From contig NZ_CP018082.1 in NCBI RefSeq assembly GCF_001886715.1, forward strand, positions 2,108,001 through 2,172,000: a stretch of DNA of 64,000 bases, read 5' to 3'. The translations under genes were made by a program, and so were the position numbers. Shown here piece by piece: positions 8,474-20,095 of this stretch (position 1 is the first letter of the stretch; each line of letters begins with the position of its first letter). The notes under the pieces are model-generated. The model had not been told where the DNA came from, did no database searches, and worked only from the letters and a program-made list of their open reading frames with translations. The DNA is from Nocardia mangyaensis (GTDB taxonomy: Bacteria > Actinomycetota > Actinomycetes > Mycobacteriales > Mycobacteriaceae).

Positions 8474-9466
8474 ATGACACGGGTCGGCGGAATCGCCGCG
8501 ATCTGCGCCGTGCTGGTCGCGACGCTGCTGGCGGCCGCACCGGTCGGGCACACCCAACCGGTGTGCACGGCCGGTGTCGCGTTGACGCCGGTCACCATCA
8601 CCGTCGACGGTGAGCTCGCCACCGGACGGGTGTACGAGCCGTATCGGTGTGTGCCGGGTGACATCCCGGCCCGGCAGCTGGTCGTGGCGGTCCACGGACA
8701 CGGCGGATCCTCGGCCGATTTCGCGCCGTACATGTCCTCGATCGCGGCGGCGGGCGACTCGCCGGTCCTGCTCATGGATCTGCGCAGCGCCGACGGACAG
8801 TGGCGCACCGGGGAATGGAATCTGTGGGCCGGCTGGCGGGACGTGGTCGCGGCGACGCAGTGGTACCGCGAGCTCCATCGGAGCGTCGAAACGACGGTGC
8901 TGTGGGGCTGGAGTCAGGGGGGCATCACCAGCGGCCTGGCCGTGGCGCACGGCCCGCCCGGCCTGTTCGACTACTGGGTCGACAACTACGGCCCCGCCGA
9001 CGGCTTCACCATGTGGGCCGCCGCCGGGACGGTGAACCCGGCCCTGCCGCGCCAGATCGAACGCGACGCCGGTGGCTGCACGCCGATCGTCTGCCCGCTC
9101 GCCTATATCGAGCGCTCACCGGCGCTGCTCGCCGACCGGTTGAGCATGCGCCGGGCCTTCCTCATCCACGGCACCGCCGACACCGTCGTCCCCTTCGCCA
9201 CCAGTGTGGAGCTGCGGGCGGCGCTGACCGCGGCGGGCAAGTCGTTCTCCTTCTATACCGTGGTCAGCGGGCGTGACCTGGCCGGACAGATCGTCCCCGG
9301 CAATCATGACGTCGGGCCCGCCCTGTTCGAAGGTGGTTGCGTGGTGCTGCGGCTGCTCGCCGGGACCGAGCCGCTGGACCCGCCGATCAGCGACTACCTC
9401 GTCGACGTGGCCAACAACGTGGTCACCGCGCCACCGCCACCCGCCGACGCCAAGTGCGCGGCCTGA
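8474..9466 (+). CDS. secreted alpha/beta-hydrolase (esterase-like)
   Basis: 330 residues with an N-terminal signal peptide (about residues 1-28, hydrophobic core IAAICAVLVATLLAAAP), so exported. Alpha/beta-hydrolase fold: oxyanion-hole HGHGG at 75-79, nucleophile elbow GWSQGG with Ser147, probable acid Asp237 in HGTADTVVP, and His278 in GNHDV. Several cysteines (31, 59, 202, 207) could form disulfides after export. The substrate is unknown. ATG 8474 follows GACAAT (8462-8467) by six bases, suggesting a leaderless mRNA; an in-frame GTG upstream would put charged residues before the signal peptide. Divergent from the winged-helix gene. Confidence 0.8.
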   Translation: MTRVGGIAAICAVLVATLLAAAPVGHTQPVCTAGVALTPVTITVDGELATGRVYEPYRCVPGDIPARQLVVAVHGHGGSSADFAPYMSSIAAAGDSPVLLMDLRSADGQWRTGEWNLWAGWRDVVAATQWYRELHRSVETTVLWGWSQGGITSGLAVAHGPPGLFDYWVDNYGPADGFTMWAAAGTVNPALPRQIERDAGGCTPIVCPLAYIERSPALLADRLSMRRAFLIHGTADTVVPFATSVELRAALTAAGKSFSFYTVVSGRDLAGQIVPGNHDVGPALFEGGCVVLRLLAGTEPLDPPISDYLVDVANNVVTAPPPPADAKCAA

Positions 9467-9526
9467 GCCGGGAACAACGCCCGCTACGGCCGGGTTGTGC
9501 GACACAGTCGACCGAGAGGGGATGCG

Positions 9527-10399
9527 ATGACCGAGGCCGTGCACCGCGACGACCGCTGGCTGGGCGAAGATCTCGACCTCGACGCCTACCTGGCCAGGAT
9601 CGGCTACATCGGCCCGCGTGCCGCCACGGTCGAGACGCTGCGCGCCCTCGTCCGCGGCCACACCACCACGATCCCCTTCGAGAACCTCGAGATCATCCTC
9701 GGTCGCGGTATTCCGCTGGACCTGGAATCGCTGCAGGACAAGCTGATCCGGCGCCGTCGCGGCGGCTACTGTTTCGAGAACGTCGCGGTGTTCGCCGCGG
9801 CGCTCGAGCGGTTCGGCTTCGGCGTGACCGGGCTCAGCGGGCGGGTCACCTACGGGGTGCTCGACGCCGGGACGCTGCGGCCTGCCACGCACGCCCTGCT
9901 GCGCGTCACGGTGCCCGGCGACGACCGGGTCTGGATCTGCGATGTCGGGTTCGGCTTCGGACCGCTGGAACCGTTCGAACTTCTCGACGGACGCGGTGAG
10001 TTCGGTCTCGGTGACTGGCGCTATCGGCTCGAACGCCGTACCGGTGCGCTGGGTGCGCCCCTGTGGGTGTTGTTCCAGCGCAGCCACGAAGGCTGGCTGG
10101 ACCGCCACACCTTCACCGAGGACCCGCAGTACCGCATCGACTACGCGGTGGGGAATCACTTCGTGTCGACCTTCCCGCGCTCGCCGTTCATCTCCCGGCC
10201 TTATGTGCAACGCTTCCTGCCCGGCGCACATCACATCCTCGACGATCTGAGGCTGACCACCGAATACCCCGACGGGGCCGCGCAGACCCGCGACCTTGAC
10301 CTGGTCGACCTACCGAAAGTGCTGGTAGAGGTGTTCGACATCGATCTCGACGAGGTCGACGCTGCTACCCTCGTGACCGGGCCATGGCGAGCGAACTGA
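9527..10399 (+). CDS. nat: arylamine N-acetyltransferase
   Basis: Transfers acetyl from acetyl-CoA (or propionyl-CoA) to arylamines and hydrazines; in mycobacteria related NATs acetylate isoniazid. 290 residues, normal for the family. The catalytic triad is visible: Cys82 in RRGGYCFE, His122 in ATHALLRV and Asp139 in ICDVGFG. The N-terminal TIPFENLEI is also a signature. The ATG at 9527 has gagaggg as ribosome-binding site; an upstream in-frame codon at 9497 lacks one. It stands alone after the secreted hydrolase, 60 bases away. Confidence 0.95.
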   Translation: MTEAVHRDDRWLGEDLDLDAYLARIGYIGPRAATVETLRALVRGHTTTIPFENLEIILGRGIPLDLESLQDKLIRRRRGGYCFENVAVFAAALERFGFGVTGLSGRVTYGVLDAGTLRPATHALLRVTVPGDDRVWICDVGFGFGPLEPFELLDGRGEFGLGDWRYRLERRTGALGAPLWVLFQRSHEGWLDRHTFTEDPQYRIDYAVGNHFVSTFPRSPFISRPYVQRFLPGAHHILDDLRLTTEYPDGAAQTRDLDLVDLPKVLVEVFDIDLDEVDAATLVTGPWRAN

Positions 10400-10494
10400 C
10401 CCTTCTCGACGCGGCTGTGTCCCGCTGCCCGGTTTGCTTCCGTGGTGTCGCTACGGCAAATTGATGGTTACTTGCCGGGAAACACACCCCAGTC

Positions 10495-12612
10495 GTGGCT
10501 GTGGGGTCCGATTGTGTGGGGTCGTTCGTGCCGAAGGTTCATACCGCGTCGCTGATCGAGGAATCCGGGCCGGTCCACAGCGGACCCGCCGCCTCCTCGA
10601 CCGTGCGGCGGCAGGATCTGGACGGGCTGCGTGGCATCGCGATCGCGCTGGTCGTCGCGTTCCACGTGTGGGCGGGCCGGGTCTCCGGCGGCGTCGACGT
10701 CTTCCTCGTCCTGTCGGGATTCTTCTTCACCGGCGCGGTGGTGCGTGGAGTCGAGCGCCGCGGCGTGATCGCCGCGAAGGAGACCGCCCGGCGGACCGTT
10801 CGTCGGCTGACGCCCTCGCTGGTGGTCGTGCTGGCCGCGATCGTGCTCGCCACGGTCATCCTGCGGCCCTACACCCAGCTGGGGGAGACCGCCGCGCAGA
10901 CGCTGGCCTCGATGTTCTATGTCCAGAACTGGTACCTGGCCACCGCCGAACTCGACTATCTCGCGCCCGACCCGTCGGTCAGCCCACTGCAGCACCTGTG
11001 GTCGATGTCGGTGCAGGGACAGTTCTATGTGGCGATCCTGCTGGTGCTGGCCGGGTGGGCCTGGCTGCGGCGGCGCGGCAGGGCCGATCGGCCCGGTCTG
11101 CTGATCGCGCTCACCGCGCTCGGACTGCTCTCGTTCTGGTACGCCACCGCGGGCACCGCGCAGCACCAGGCCTGGACCTACTACGACAGCATGGCGCGGG
11201 TCTGGGAACTGCTCGCGGGCGCGGCCCTTGCCGTCGCCGCGCCCTGGCTGCGGCTGCCGACCCGGGTGCGCGCCCTGGCCGCGGTGGTCGGTCTGGCGAT
11301 GGTGCTGACGTGCGGTCCACTCTTCGACGGCGCGAACCAGTTCCCCGGCGTCGCGGCGCTGTGGCCGGTGGGGGCGGCCTGCCTGGTGATCGCCTCGGGT
11401 TTCGGGTTCGCCGACGGACCGTCGGCGTGGCCGAACCGGGTGCTCGGCGGGCGGATCTGCACCGAACTCGGGACGCTGGCCTATCCGCTGTACCTGTGGC
11501 ACTGGCCGATCCTCATCTTCTACCTGGCCGAGTCGGGACGCTCGCACGCCGGACTCGTCGACGGGCTGGTGGTGATCGCGATCTCGCTGGTGCTCGCCTA
11601 TGCCACCACCCGCCTGATCGAGACACCGTTACGGCTGCCACCCCGGGGCCGGTCCCACGAAGGAAAGCAGCATCGGGCGGCCGGGGTACTGGTCGCGGCG
11701 ACCACCGTCGCCGTGCTGGTGGTGACGATGGGCTGGCAGCTGGTCCTGGCCGCCAATCCGGCCGTGCCGCCCCGCGAGCTGGACGCGCAGCGGTATCCGG
11801 GCGCCACCGCCCTGCTCACCGGCGCGGAGTACTCGCCGGAACCGATGCGCCCCACGGTGTTCGAGGGCGGGGTCGACAGTCCGCCGCCGACCACCGACGG
11901 CTGCATCACCCCCAGTCGGGAGGTCCGTGTCTGCACCTACGGTGATCCGAACGCGGCCCGCTCGATCGCGGTGGTCGGCGGGTCGCATTCCGAGCACTGG
12001 ATTCCCGCGCTGGAGGTACTCGGCGCCGAACGGGGGATCCGGGTGATCTCCTACCTCAAGGAGGGCTGTCCGGTCACCCTCGCCGACCAGCCGTCCTACG
12101 CCGAGTGGCCGTTTCCCGAGTGTCACGAGTGGTCCAGGGAAGTGCTCGACCGTTTGGCCGCCGATCCACCGGACTGGGTACTCACCCTGTCCACGCGGTA
12201 CCGCCAGGACGGCCTCGGTGACGAGGTGCCCATCGAATACCTCGAGGTGTGGTCGGCGATGCAGGAGCGCGGACTCAATGTGCTCGCGCTGCGCGACACG
12301 CCACGGCTACGCCGCGACGGCGTGCTCTACCGCGCCACCGACTGCCTGGCCCACCGCGGCGACCCCGACAGCTGCGGCCTCGACCGCGCCTCGGCGCTGG
12401 CCCCCGCCGACCCCGCCCTGGAACCGGCCGCCGGATTCCCCAATGTGCACCTGCTCGACCTCTCCGACGCCGTCTGCCGACCGCAGCGCTGCCGGGTGGT
12501 CGAGGGCAATGTGCTCATCTACCGCGATGAACACCACCTGACCGCCAGCTACGCGCGCTCGCTCGCGCCCGAACTCGGTCGCCAGATCGGCACCATCACC
12601 GGCTGGTGGTGA
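10495..12612 (+). CDS. membrane acyltransferase-3 with C-terminal SGNH domain (OafA-like)
   Basis: Up to 705 residues. The N-terminal half is an integral-membrane acyltransferase-3 domain: RRQDLDGLRGIAIALVVAFH holds the conserved Arg and His, then about ten hydrophobic segments with HLWSMSVQGQFY and YPLYLWHWPIL. The C-terminal about 280 residues form an extracytoplasmic SGNH-hydrolase domain (VVGGSHSEHWIPAL at the nucleophile, DEHHLTASYARSL near the end with the acid and base). Proteins with this layout O-acetylate cell-wall or surface polysaccharides. The start is uncertain among GTG codons at 10495, 10501, 10516 and 10528; none has a strong ribosome-binding site. Confidence 0.88.
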   Translation: MAVGSDCVGSFVPKVHTASLIEESGPVHSGPAASSTVRRQDLDGLRGIAIALVVAFHVWAGRVSGGVDVFLVLSGFFFTGAVVRGVERRGVIAAKETARRTVRRLTPSLVVVLAAIVLATVILRPYTQLGETAAQTLASMFYVQNWYLATAELDYLAPDPSVSPLQHLWSMSVQGQFYVAILLVLAGWAWLRRRGRADRPGLLIALTALGLLSFWYATAGTAQHQAWTYYDSMARVWELLAGAALAVAAPWLRLPTRVRALAAVVGLAMVLTCGPLFDGANQFPGVAALWPVGAACLVIASGFGFADGPSAWPNRVLGGRICTELGTLAYPLYLWHWPILIFYLAESGRSHAGLVDGLVVIAISLVLAYATTRLIETPLRLPPRGRSHEGKQHRAAGVLVAATTVAVLVVTMGWQLVLAANPAVPPRELDAQRYPGATALLTGAEYSPEPMRPTVFEGGVDSPPPTTDGCITPSREVRVCTYGDPNAARSIAVVGGSHSEHWIPALEVLGAERGIRVISYLKEGCPVTLADQPSYAEWPFPECHEWSREVLDRLAADPPDWVLTLSTRYRQDGLGDEVPIEYLEVWSAMQERGLNVLALRDTPRLRRDGVLYRATDCLAHRGDPDSCGLDRASALAPADPALEPAAGFPNVHLLDLSDAVCRPQRCRVVEGNVLIYRDEHHLTASYARSLAPELGRQIGTITGWW

Positions 12613-12639
12613 CTACCGCACCGACGTCCTCGCGGCGGT

Positions 12640-12645
12640 TACCCT
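12640..12645 (+). promoter_or_regulatory. -10 box (TACCCT) of the PBP lipoprotein gene
   Basis: TANNNT hexamer ending 7 bases before the GTG start, the spacing expected for a leaderless transcript. No convincing -35 was found. Confidence 0.5.
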
Positions 12646-12652
12646 CGGACGC

Positions 12653-14398
12653 GTGCGCCTCCTCCGCAAGACACCGGTCCTGCTCCTGGCACTAGCGCTG
12701 CTGCCTGTCGCCTGCTCCACGGGCCCCGATCAGCCCGAGACCGTCGCCGAAGCCTTCGCCGCCGCGCTGAGCAGCGGTGACGCCGTCGCCGCCGCGGCGC
12801 TCACCGACGCGCCCGACCCGGCAACGGCCACCCTGACCACGCTGTTCGAGAACCTCGGCGCGAACGACACCGTGCGGGTCGTCGGAACCGACGACAACTT
12901 CTTCACCCTCGAATCCACCTGGAAGTTCGGTCCGGAGGGCCGCAACGAGTGGACCTACACCAGCACCGGATCGGCCACCGACGCCGACGGCTGGAAGATC
13001 GACTGGGATCCGCGCACCGTCGCGCCCGGACTCGACCTCGGTCCACTGAGCTACAGCCCGGTCTGGCCGCGTCCGGCGCGGGTGCTCGACGCCACCGGCG
13101 GCGAACTGATGACCGAGCAGGTGGTGACGCTGGTGCGGATCGCGCCCGATGCCGACCTGCCCGCGGTGGCCGCGCTGCTCGCGCCGCACGGGGTCACCGA
13201 GGCCGGTCTGCGCTCGGCTCTGGACGCGGCGCAGGGCAAGTCGACGACTGCGGCAGTCCTGCGCGAGGCGGACATCGCGCCGGTCCGCGACCCGCTCACC
13301 GGGGTGTTCGGGGTGACACTGGCCCCTCAGACCCGGCTGCTCACCGTGGACAAGGCATTGACCGGCCCGGCCCTGGCCGGACTCGCCGAACTGTGGCAGG
13401 AGCAGGCCGACGCCGCCGCCGGCTGGGCGGTGCGCGCGCAGACCGCCCAGGGCACCCAGCGCATCGCCGGGCCCGACGCCACCACGACCAGCGACATCAC
13501 CACCACCATCGACATCGACCTACAGAACGCCGCCGAGGGCGCCCTGGCCCCGCTCACCGAGCCCGCCGCCATCGTCGCGTTGCGGCCCTCCACCGGGGAA
13601 GTGCTCGCCGTCGCGCAGAACGCCCCCGCCGACGCCCAGGGCCCGATCGCGCTGACCGGCCTCTACCCGCCAGGCTCCACCTTCAAGACGGTCACCGCCT
13701 CCGCCGCGCTGCAGGCCGATTCCGACCTCACCGTCGACACCGTGCTGCCCTGCCCCGGAAAGGCCACCATCGAGGGCCGCACCATTCCCAACGACAACGG
13801 CTTCGACCTCGGTCAGGTGCCGCTGCACACGGCCTTCGCGCGCTCGTGCAACACCACCATGGCCGAGCTGGGCGTGCGCCTGCCACCCGACGGGCTCACC
13901 GCCGCGGCCGCGCAACTCGGGCTCGGGGTCGACTATGTGACACCCGGCTTGACGACCGTCACCGGCAAGGTGCCGTCCGCCGAGAACCCGGCGCAACGGG
14001 TCGAATCGAGCATCGGACAGGGCACCGTCACCGCCTCGCCGTTCGGGATGGCGCTCGTGGCCGCCTCGCTCGCGCACGGTTCCACGCCCGCCCCGGCCAT
14101 CGTGCGCGGGCAGCCCGGCACGGCAGATCGGCAGCCCGAGCCGGTGCCCGCGGAGGTAACCGCGCAGATAGCGGCCATGATGGCCGAGACGGTGAGCGTG
14201 GGCACCGCCACCGCGCTGCGCGACATCCCCGGTCTGCTCGGCAAGACCGGCACCGCCGAATACCTCGACGACACCCGTGCCCACGGCTGGTTCGTCGGGA
14301 TCGACGGTGACCTCGCGTTCGCGGTGTTCGTGGCTGATGCCGGCAGCTCCGGACCGGCGGTCGAGGCAGCGGGACGGATGCTTCGTGTGACACGATGA
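12653..14398 (+). CDS. lipoprotein class B penicillin-binding protein
   Basis: 581 residues. It starts with a lipoprotein signal (hydrophobic 7-18, lipobox LLPVAC with Cys21), then an NTF2-like MecA-type N-terminal domain (about 28-125), a PBP dimerisation region, and the transpeptidase domain. Active-site motifs are all present: STFK (Ser342), SCN (Ser398) and KTGTAEY (Lys531). It corresponds to the M. tuberculosis lipoprotein PBP Rv2864c type and should cross-link peptidoglycan at the outer membrane leaflet. The GTG start lies 7 bases after TACCCT (12640-12645), so the mRNA is likely leaderless. It precedes a Ser/Thr kinase gene; PBP-kinase neighbours are common in cell-wall loci. Confidence 0.92.
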   Translation: MRLLRKTPVLLLALALLPVACSTGPDQPETVAEAFAAALSSGDAVAAAALTDAPDPATATLTTLFENLGANDTVRVVGTDDNFFTLESTWKFGPEGRNEWTYTSTGSATDADGWKIDWDPRTVAPGLDLGPLSYSPVWPRPARVLDATGGELMTEQVVTLVRIAPDADLPAVAALLAPHGVTEAGLRSALDAAQGKSTTAAVLREADIAPVRDPLTGVFGVTLAPQTRLLTVDKALTGPALAGLAELWQEQADAAAGWAVRAQTAQGTQRIAGPDATTTSDITTTIDIDLQNAAEGALAPLTEPAAIVALRPSTGEVLAVAQNAPADAQGPIALTGLYPPGSTFKTVTASAALQADSDLTVDTVLPCPGKATIEGRTIPNDNGFDLGQVPLHTAFARSCNTTMAELGVRLPPDGLTAAAAQLGLGVDYVTPGLTTVTGKVPSAENPAQRVESSIGQGTVTASPFGMALVAASLAHGSTPAPAIVRGQPGTADRQPEPVPAEVTAQIAAMMAETVSVGTATALRDIPGLLGKTGTAEYLDDTRAHGWFVGIDGDLAFAVFVADAGSSGPAVEAAGRMLRVTR

Positions 14399-14488
14399 CG
14401 CACATCACCGGTGTCGTAGGCGAGCAATCCCCCCGCTGCCGCACGCGGTCATCACACAGCCAGCTACACTCGTCGACGGACCATATCC

Positions 14489-16087
14489 ATGGTCAATACG
14501 CGGGATGTCACAATTTCGAGAAGGTTCGGAGTAGGCGCCATCGATACCGGTCAGAAGATCGCGGAGCATTACCGCCTGGTCGAGCGTATTGGTAGCGGCG
14601 GCACAGGCGTTGTATGGCGTGCTGTCGACGAACGCCTCCAACGCTCGGTGGCAGTGAAGCAGATCCACATCAAACCCAGCTTGCCCGAGGGCGAGCGGGA
14701 TGTCTTGCGCCAGCGTGCGATTCGGGAAGCCCGCAACGCGGCACGCTTCCAGCATCCCAACGCCATCGTGGTGTTCGACATCACCGAGCACAACGGCGAC
14801 CCGTGCCTGGTGATGGAGTACCTGAAATCGGTGAGCCTGGCCGGCGAACTGGGGCAGAAGGGTCCGCTGCCCCTGGCCGAGGTCGCTCGCATCGGCGAAC
14901 AGGTGGCGTCCTCGCTCATCGCGGCCCACGGGGTCGGGCTGGTGCACCGCGACGTGAAACCGGGCAACATCCTGCTCGGCGACCACGGTGAGGTGAAGAT
15001 CACCGATTTCGGCATCTCCCGCGCCGCCGGTGACGTCACCCTCACCGAAACCGGGCTGATCTGCGGAACCGCCGCCTACCTCGCCCCCGAGGTCGCGCGC
15101 GGCGCCGACCCCACGCCGGCCGCTGATGTGTTCGCGCTCGGCGCGACACTGTTCCACGCGCTCGAGGGCGAACCGCCCTACGGTGCCAACGCCAATCCAC
15201 TGGCCGTGCTCTACGCCGCGGCCAACGGGCAGGTGCGCGAGCCCCGCAACGCGGGCCCGGCCACCGACTTCCTGCTCGACCTGCTCAGCCCGGACCCGCT
15301 GGACCGGCCCACGATGACCGAGGCGCGCGACGCGCTGGCCGCCTTCGCCGACGCCGACTCCAACGCGGTGTCCGCCGGATTCGTCCCGGCCAGTGAGGCC
15401 TACGGTCGACGCAACTCCACCGCGGCCACCCAGGTGATCCGGCAGTCGGGCCGACGTACCTCGCACGCGGGCGCCTCGACGCCGACCACCCGCCAGATTC
15501 GCTCCAATCCGCGCCCGCCGGCACGCCACGACACCGCCGCGCACCCGCCGACCCAGGCGCAGCCCGCACCCGCCCCACAGCACAAGCGGGCGGGCAAGGG
15601 CAGGGCGGTACTGATCGGTTCCGGTGTCGGTGCTGTGATCGCGGCGATCGCGGTGGCGATCAGCGCGATGAGCAGCTCTGACTCCGATTCCCCTTCGGTG
15701 CAGGCGAATCCGACCACCTCGGTGCAGGCCTCGGCGGCGCCGACCACCACCGCCGCGGTCCCCGCGCTCGGCCAGACCGCCAATGTGGGCACCGTCGACA
15801 TCGGCTCGGCCGGTCTGCTGGTGGAGAACTTCTTCAGCAATCCGGGTGGTTCGTGGTCGATGCTGACCCCGGCCGCGCAGGAGGTCTACGGCAGTGAGGG
15901 CGAGTTCCGGCAGTACTGGAACGAGCGCACCGTCAACACCTTCGCCAGCATCACCGGCACCAACAACTCCGATGGCTCGAGCGACATGCGCCTGGCCAGC
16001 ATCACCATCAACGGGCAGACCAAGTCGATGGTGATGCGGGTGGTCAGCATGGGTGGCGGTCTGCGGATCGACGGCGACACCCGCTGA
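14489..16087 (+). CDS. Ser/Thr protein kinase (Pkn-type) with one membrane span
   Basis: 532 residues. The N-terminal kinase domain (about 28-290) is complete: Gly-loop GSGGTG 35-40, Lys57 in VAVKQI, HRDVKPGN with Asp155, DFG 173-175, and CGTAAYLAPE before the catalytic core ends. A Pro/Ala/Thr-rich linker (about 305-370) leads to a single membrane helix (about 372-395), then an outside domain of about 130 residues (LLVENFFSNPGGSWSML onward) without PASTA repeats. The sensor ligand is unknown. TACACT (14465-14470) and a short untranslated leader precede the ATG; no ribosome-binding site is obvious. It lies just before the his operon, from which a hairpin separates it. Confidence 0.92.
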   Translation: MVNTRDVTISRRFGVGAIDTGQKIAEHYRLVERIGSGGTGVVWRAVDERLQRSVAVKQIHIKPSLPEGERDVLRQRAIREARNAARFQHPNAIVVFDITEHNGDPCLVMEYLKSVSLAGELGQKGPLPLAEVARIGEQVASSLIAAHGVGLVHRDVKPGNILLGDHGEVKITDFGISRAAGDVTLTETGLICGTAAYLAPEVARGADPTPAADVFALGATLFHALEGEPPYGANANPLAVLYAAANGQVREPRNAGPATDFLLDLLSPDPLDRPTMTEARDALAAFADADSNAVSAGFVPASEAYGRRNSTAATQVIRQSGRRTSHAGASTPTTRQIRSNPRPPARHDTAAHPPTQAQPAPAPQHKRAGKGRAVLIGSGVGAVIAAIAVAISAMSSSDSDSPSVQANPTTSVQASAAPTTTAAVPALGQTANVGTVDIGSAGLLVENFFSNPGGSWSMLTPAAQEVYGSEGEFRQYWNERTVNTFASITGTNNSDGSSDMRLASITINGQTKSMVMRVVSMGGGLRIDGDTR

Positions 16088-16119
16088 GATCACCCCGCGG
16101 CTCCGCTCGCGGAGTGATC
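16088..16119 (+). terminator. hairpin after the kinase gene
   Basis: Begins at the base after the kinase stop. Outer stem GATCAC/GTGATC and inner stem CCGCG/CGCGG with an 8-base loop and small bulges. No long T-run follows, which is usual for actinobacterial terminators. Confidence 0.65.
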
Positions 16120-16167
16120 TTCCGGCGCTGGGGAGGATGTGCCGGAAAAGCGGTGGCGGGCGACCAC

Positions 16168-16173
16168 TAGGCT
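16168..16173 (+). promoter_or_regulatory. probable -10 box (TAGGCT) of the hisD operon
   Basis: TANNNT hexamer 78 bases before hisD, giving an untranslated leader of about 70 bases. The leader holds a weak hairpin (GGGTCG/CGACTC, about 16207-16224) but no run of His codons, so classical His attenuation is not seen. Confidence 0.4.
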
Positions 16174-16187
16174 GGTAGCTGACCTGA

Positions 16188-18713
<2,526 letters not shown>

Positions 18714-18731
18714 CCGCTGGAGGCAACTGAC

Positions 18732-19346
18732 ATGAGCAGAACAGCGCGGGTGGAACGCGTCACCAAGGAGTCCTCGATCCTGGTCGAGCTGAACCTCGAC
18801 GGCACCGGCGAGACCGACATCTCCACCGGAGTCCCGTTCTACGACCACATGCTGACCGCGCTCGGCGCGCACGGCGGGTTCGACCTGGTCGTGCGGGCCG
18901 AGGGCGACATCGAGATCGAGGCACACCACACCGTCGAGGACACCGCCATCGTGCTCGGGCAGGCGCTCGGGCAGGCCCTGGGCGACAAGAAGGGCATCCG
19001 CCGCTTCGGCGATGCGTTCATCCCGATGGACGAGACCCTCGCCCACGCCGCCGTCGATGTGTCCGGGCGGCCGTACTGCGTGTTCACCGGTGAGCCGGAA
19101 CACCTGGTGCACACCATCATTCCCAGCGCGGGCCCCGGCGCCTCGTACTCGACGGTGCTCAACAAGCACGTCTTCGAGTCGATCGCGCAGAACGCCCGGA
19201 TCGCGCTGCACGTGCGCGTGCTCTACGGCCGCGATCAGCACCACATCACCGAGGCGGAGTTCAAGGCGGTGGCACGTGCCCTGCGCGCGGCCGTCGAGAT
19301 CGACCCTCGGGTGAGCGGCGTCCCGTCCACGAAAGGCGTGCTGTGA
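18732..19346 (+). CDS. hisB: imidazoleglycerol-phosphate dehydratase HisB
   Basis: Mn-dependent dehydration of imidazole-glycerol phosphate to imidazole-acetol phosphate. 204 residues, monofunctional (no phosphatase domain), as in actinobacteria. Metal-binding motifs are visible: [43 protein letters not shown] ggaggcaac ribosome-binding site precedes the ATG. It overlaps hisH by four bases (GTGA). Confidence 0.97.
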   Translation: MSRTARVERVTKESSILVELNLDGTGETDISTGVPFYDHMLTALGAHGGFDLVVRAEGDIEIEAHHTVEDTAIVLGQALGQALGDKKGIRRFGDAFIPMDETLAHAAVDVSGRPYCVFTGEPEHLVHTIIPSAGPGASYSTVLNKHVFESIAQNARIALHVRVLYGRDQHHITEAEFKAVARALRAAVEIDPRVSGVPSTKGVL

Positions 19347-19978
19347 GTACGAAATCCGTCGTCCTGCTGGACTACGGCTCCGGCAATCTACATTCCGCCG
19401 AACGCGCGCTGGTGCGCGCCGGTGCGCAGGTACAGGTCACCGCCGATCCCGAGGCCGCGCTGGCCGCCGACGGGCTGGTCGTACCGGGTGTCGGCGCGTA
19501 CGCGGCCTGCATGGCCGGGCTGCGCGAGGTGCGCGGTGAGCGGATCATCGGTCAGCGCCTGGCCGGTGGGCGCCCGGTGCTCGGCATCTGCGTCGGCATG
19601 CAGATCATGTTCGACCGCGGGGTGGAGTTCGGCGTGGAGACCGAGGGGTGCGGCGAATGGCCGGGCACGGTCGCCCACCTCGACGCCCCCGTCCTGCCGC
19701 ACATGGGCTGGAACACGGTGAAGTCACCCGCCGACAGCACGTTGTTCGCGGGCCTCGATGCCGACACCCGCTTCTACTTCGTCCACTCCTACGCTGCGCA
19801 GCAGTGGGAGCTTCCCGACAACGAGCACATCGCCCCCGCGAAACTCACCTGGGCCGAACACGGCGTCCCGTTCCTGGCCGCCGTCGAGAACGGACCGCTG
19901 TCGGCCACCCAGTTCCACCCGGAGAAGTCCGGGGACGCGGGTGCGCAGTTGCTGCGCAACTGGATCGGCTCGATCTGA
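19343..19978 (+). CDS. hisH: imidazole glycerol phosphate synthase glutaminase subunit HisH
   Basis: Class I glutamine amidotransferase that supplies ammonia to HisF. 211 residues, with the triad Cys83 (GICVGMQ), His192 and Glu194 (QFHPEKSG) and the oxyanion region PGVGAY. Start is GTG, coupled to hisB by overlap. In related actinobacteria priA follows directly; here a DUF2786 gene on the opposite strand and a 374-base gap intervene, and a small GAGCC/GGCTC hairpin lies just after the stop. Confidence 0.96.
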   Translation: MSTKSVVLLDYGSGNLHSAERALVRAGAQVQVTADPEAALAADGLVVPGVGAYAACMAGLREVRGERIIGQRLAGGRPVLGICVGMQIMFDRGVEFGVETEGCGEWPGTVAHLDAPVLPHMGWNTVKSPADSTLFAGLDADTRFYFVHSYAAQQWELPDNEHIAPAKLTWAEHGVPFLAAVENGPLSATQFHPEKSGDAGAQLLRNWIGSI

Positions 19979-20095
19979 CACGGAGCCACTGGGCTCGCGT
20001 TCGGATGCACCGAACTCCGCGGACGGCACCTCGTGGCACAGTCGGCAACCGCAGTCCAGGGCTCCGTCGAAACGGGTAGAACGGTCGATAGGGGT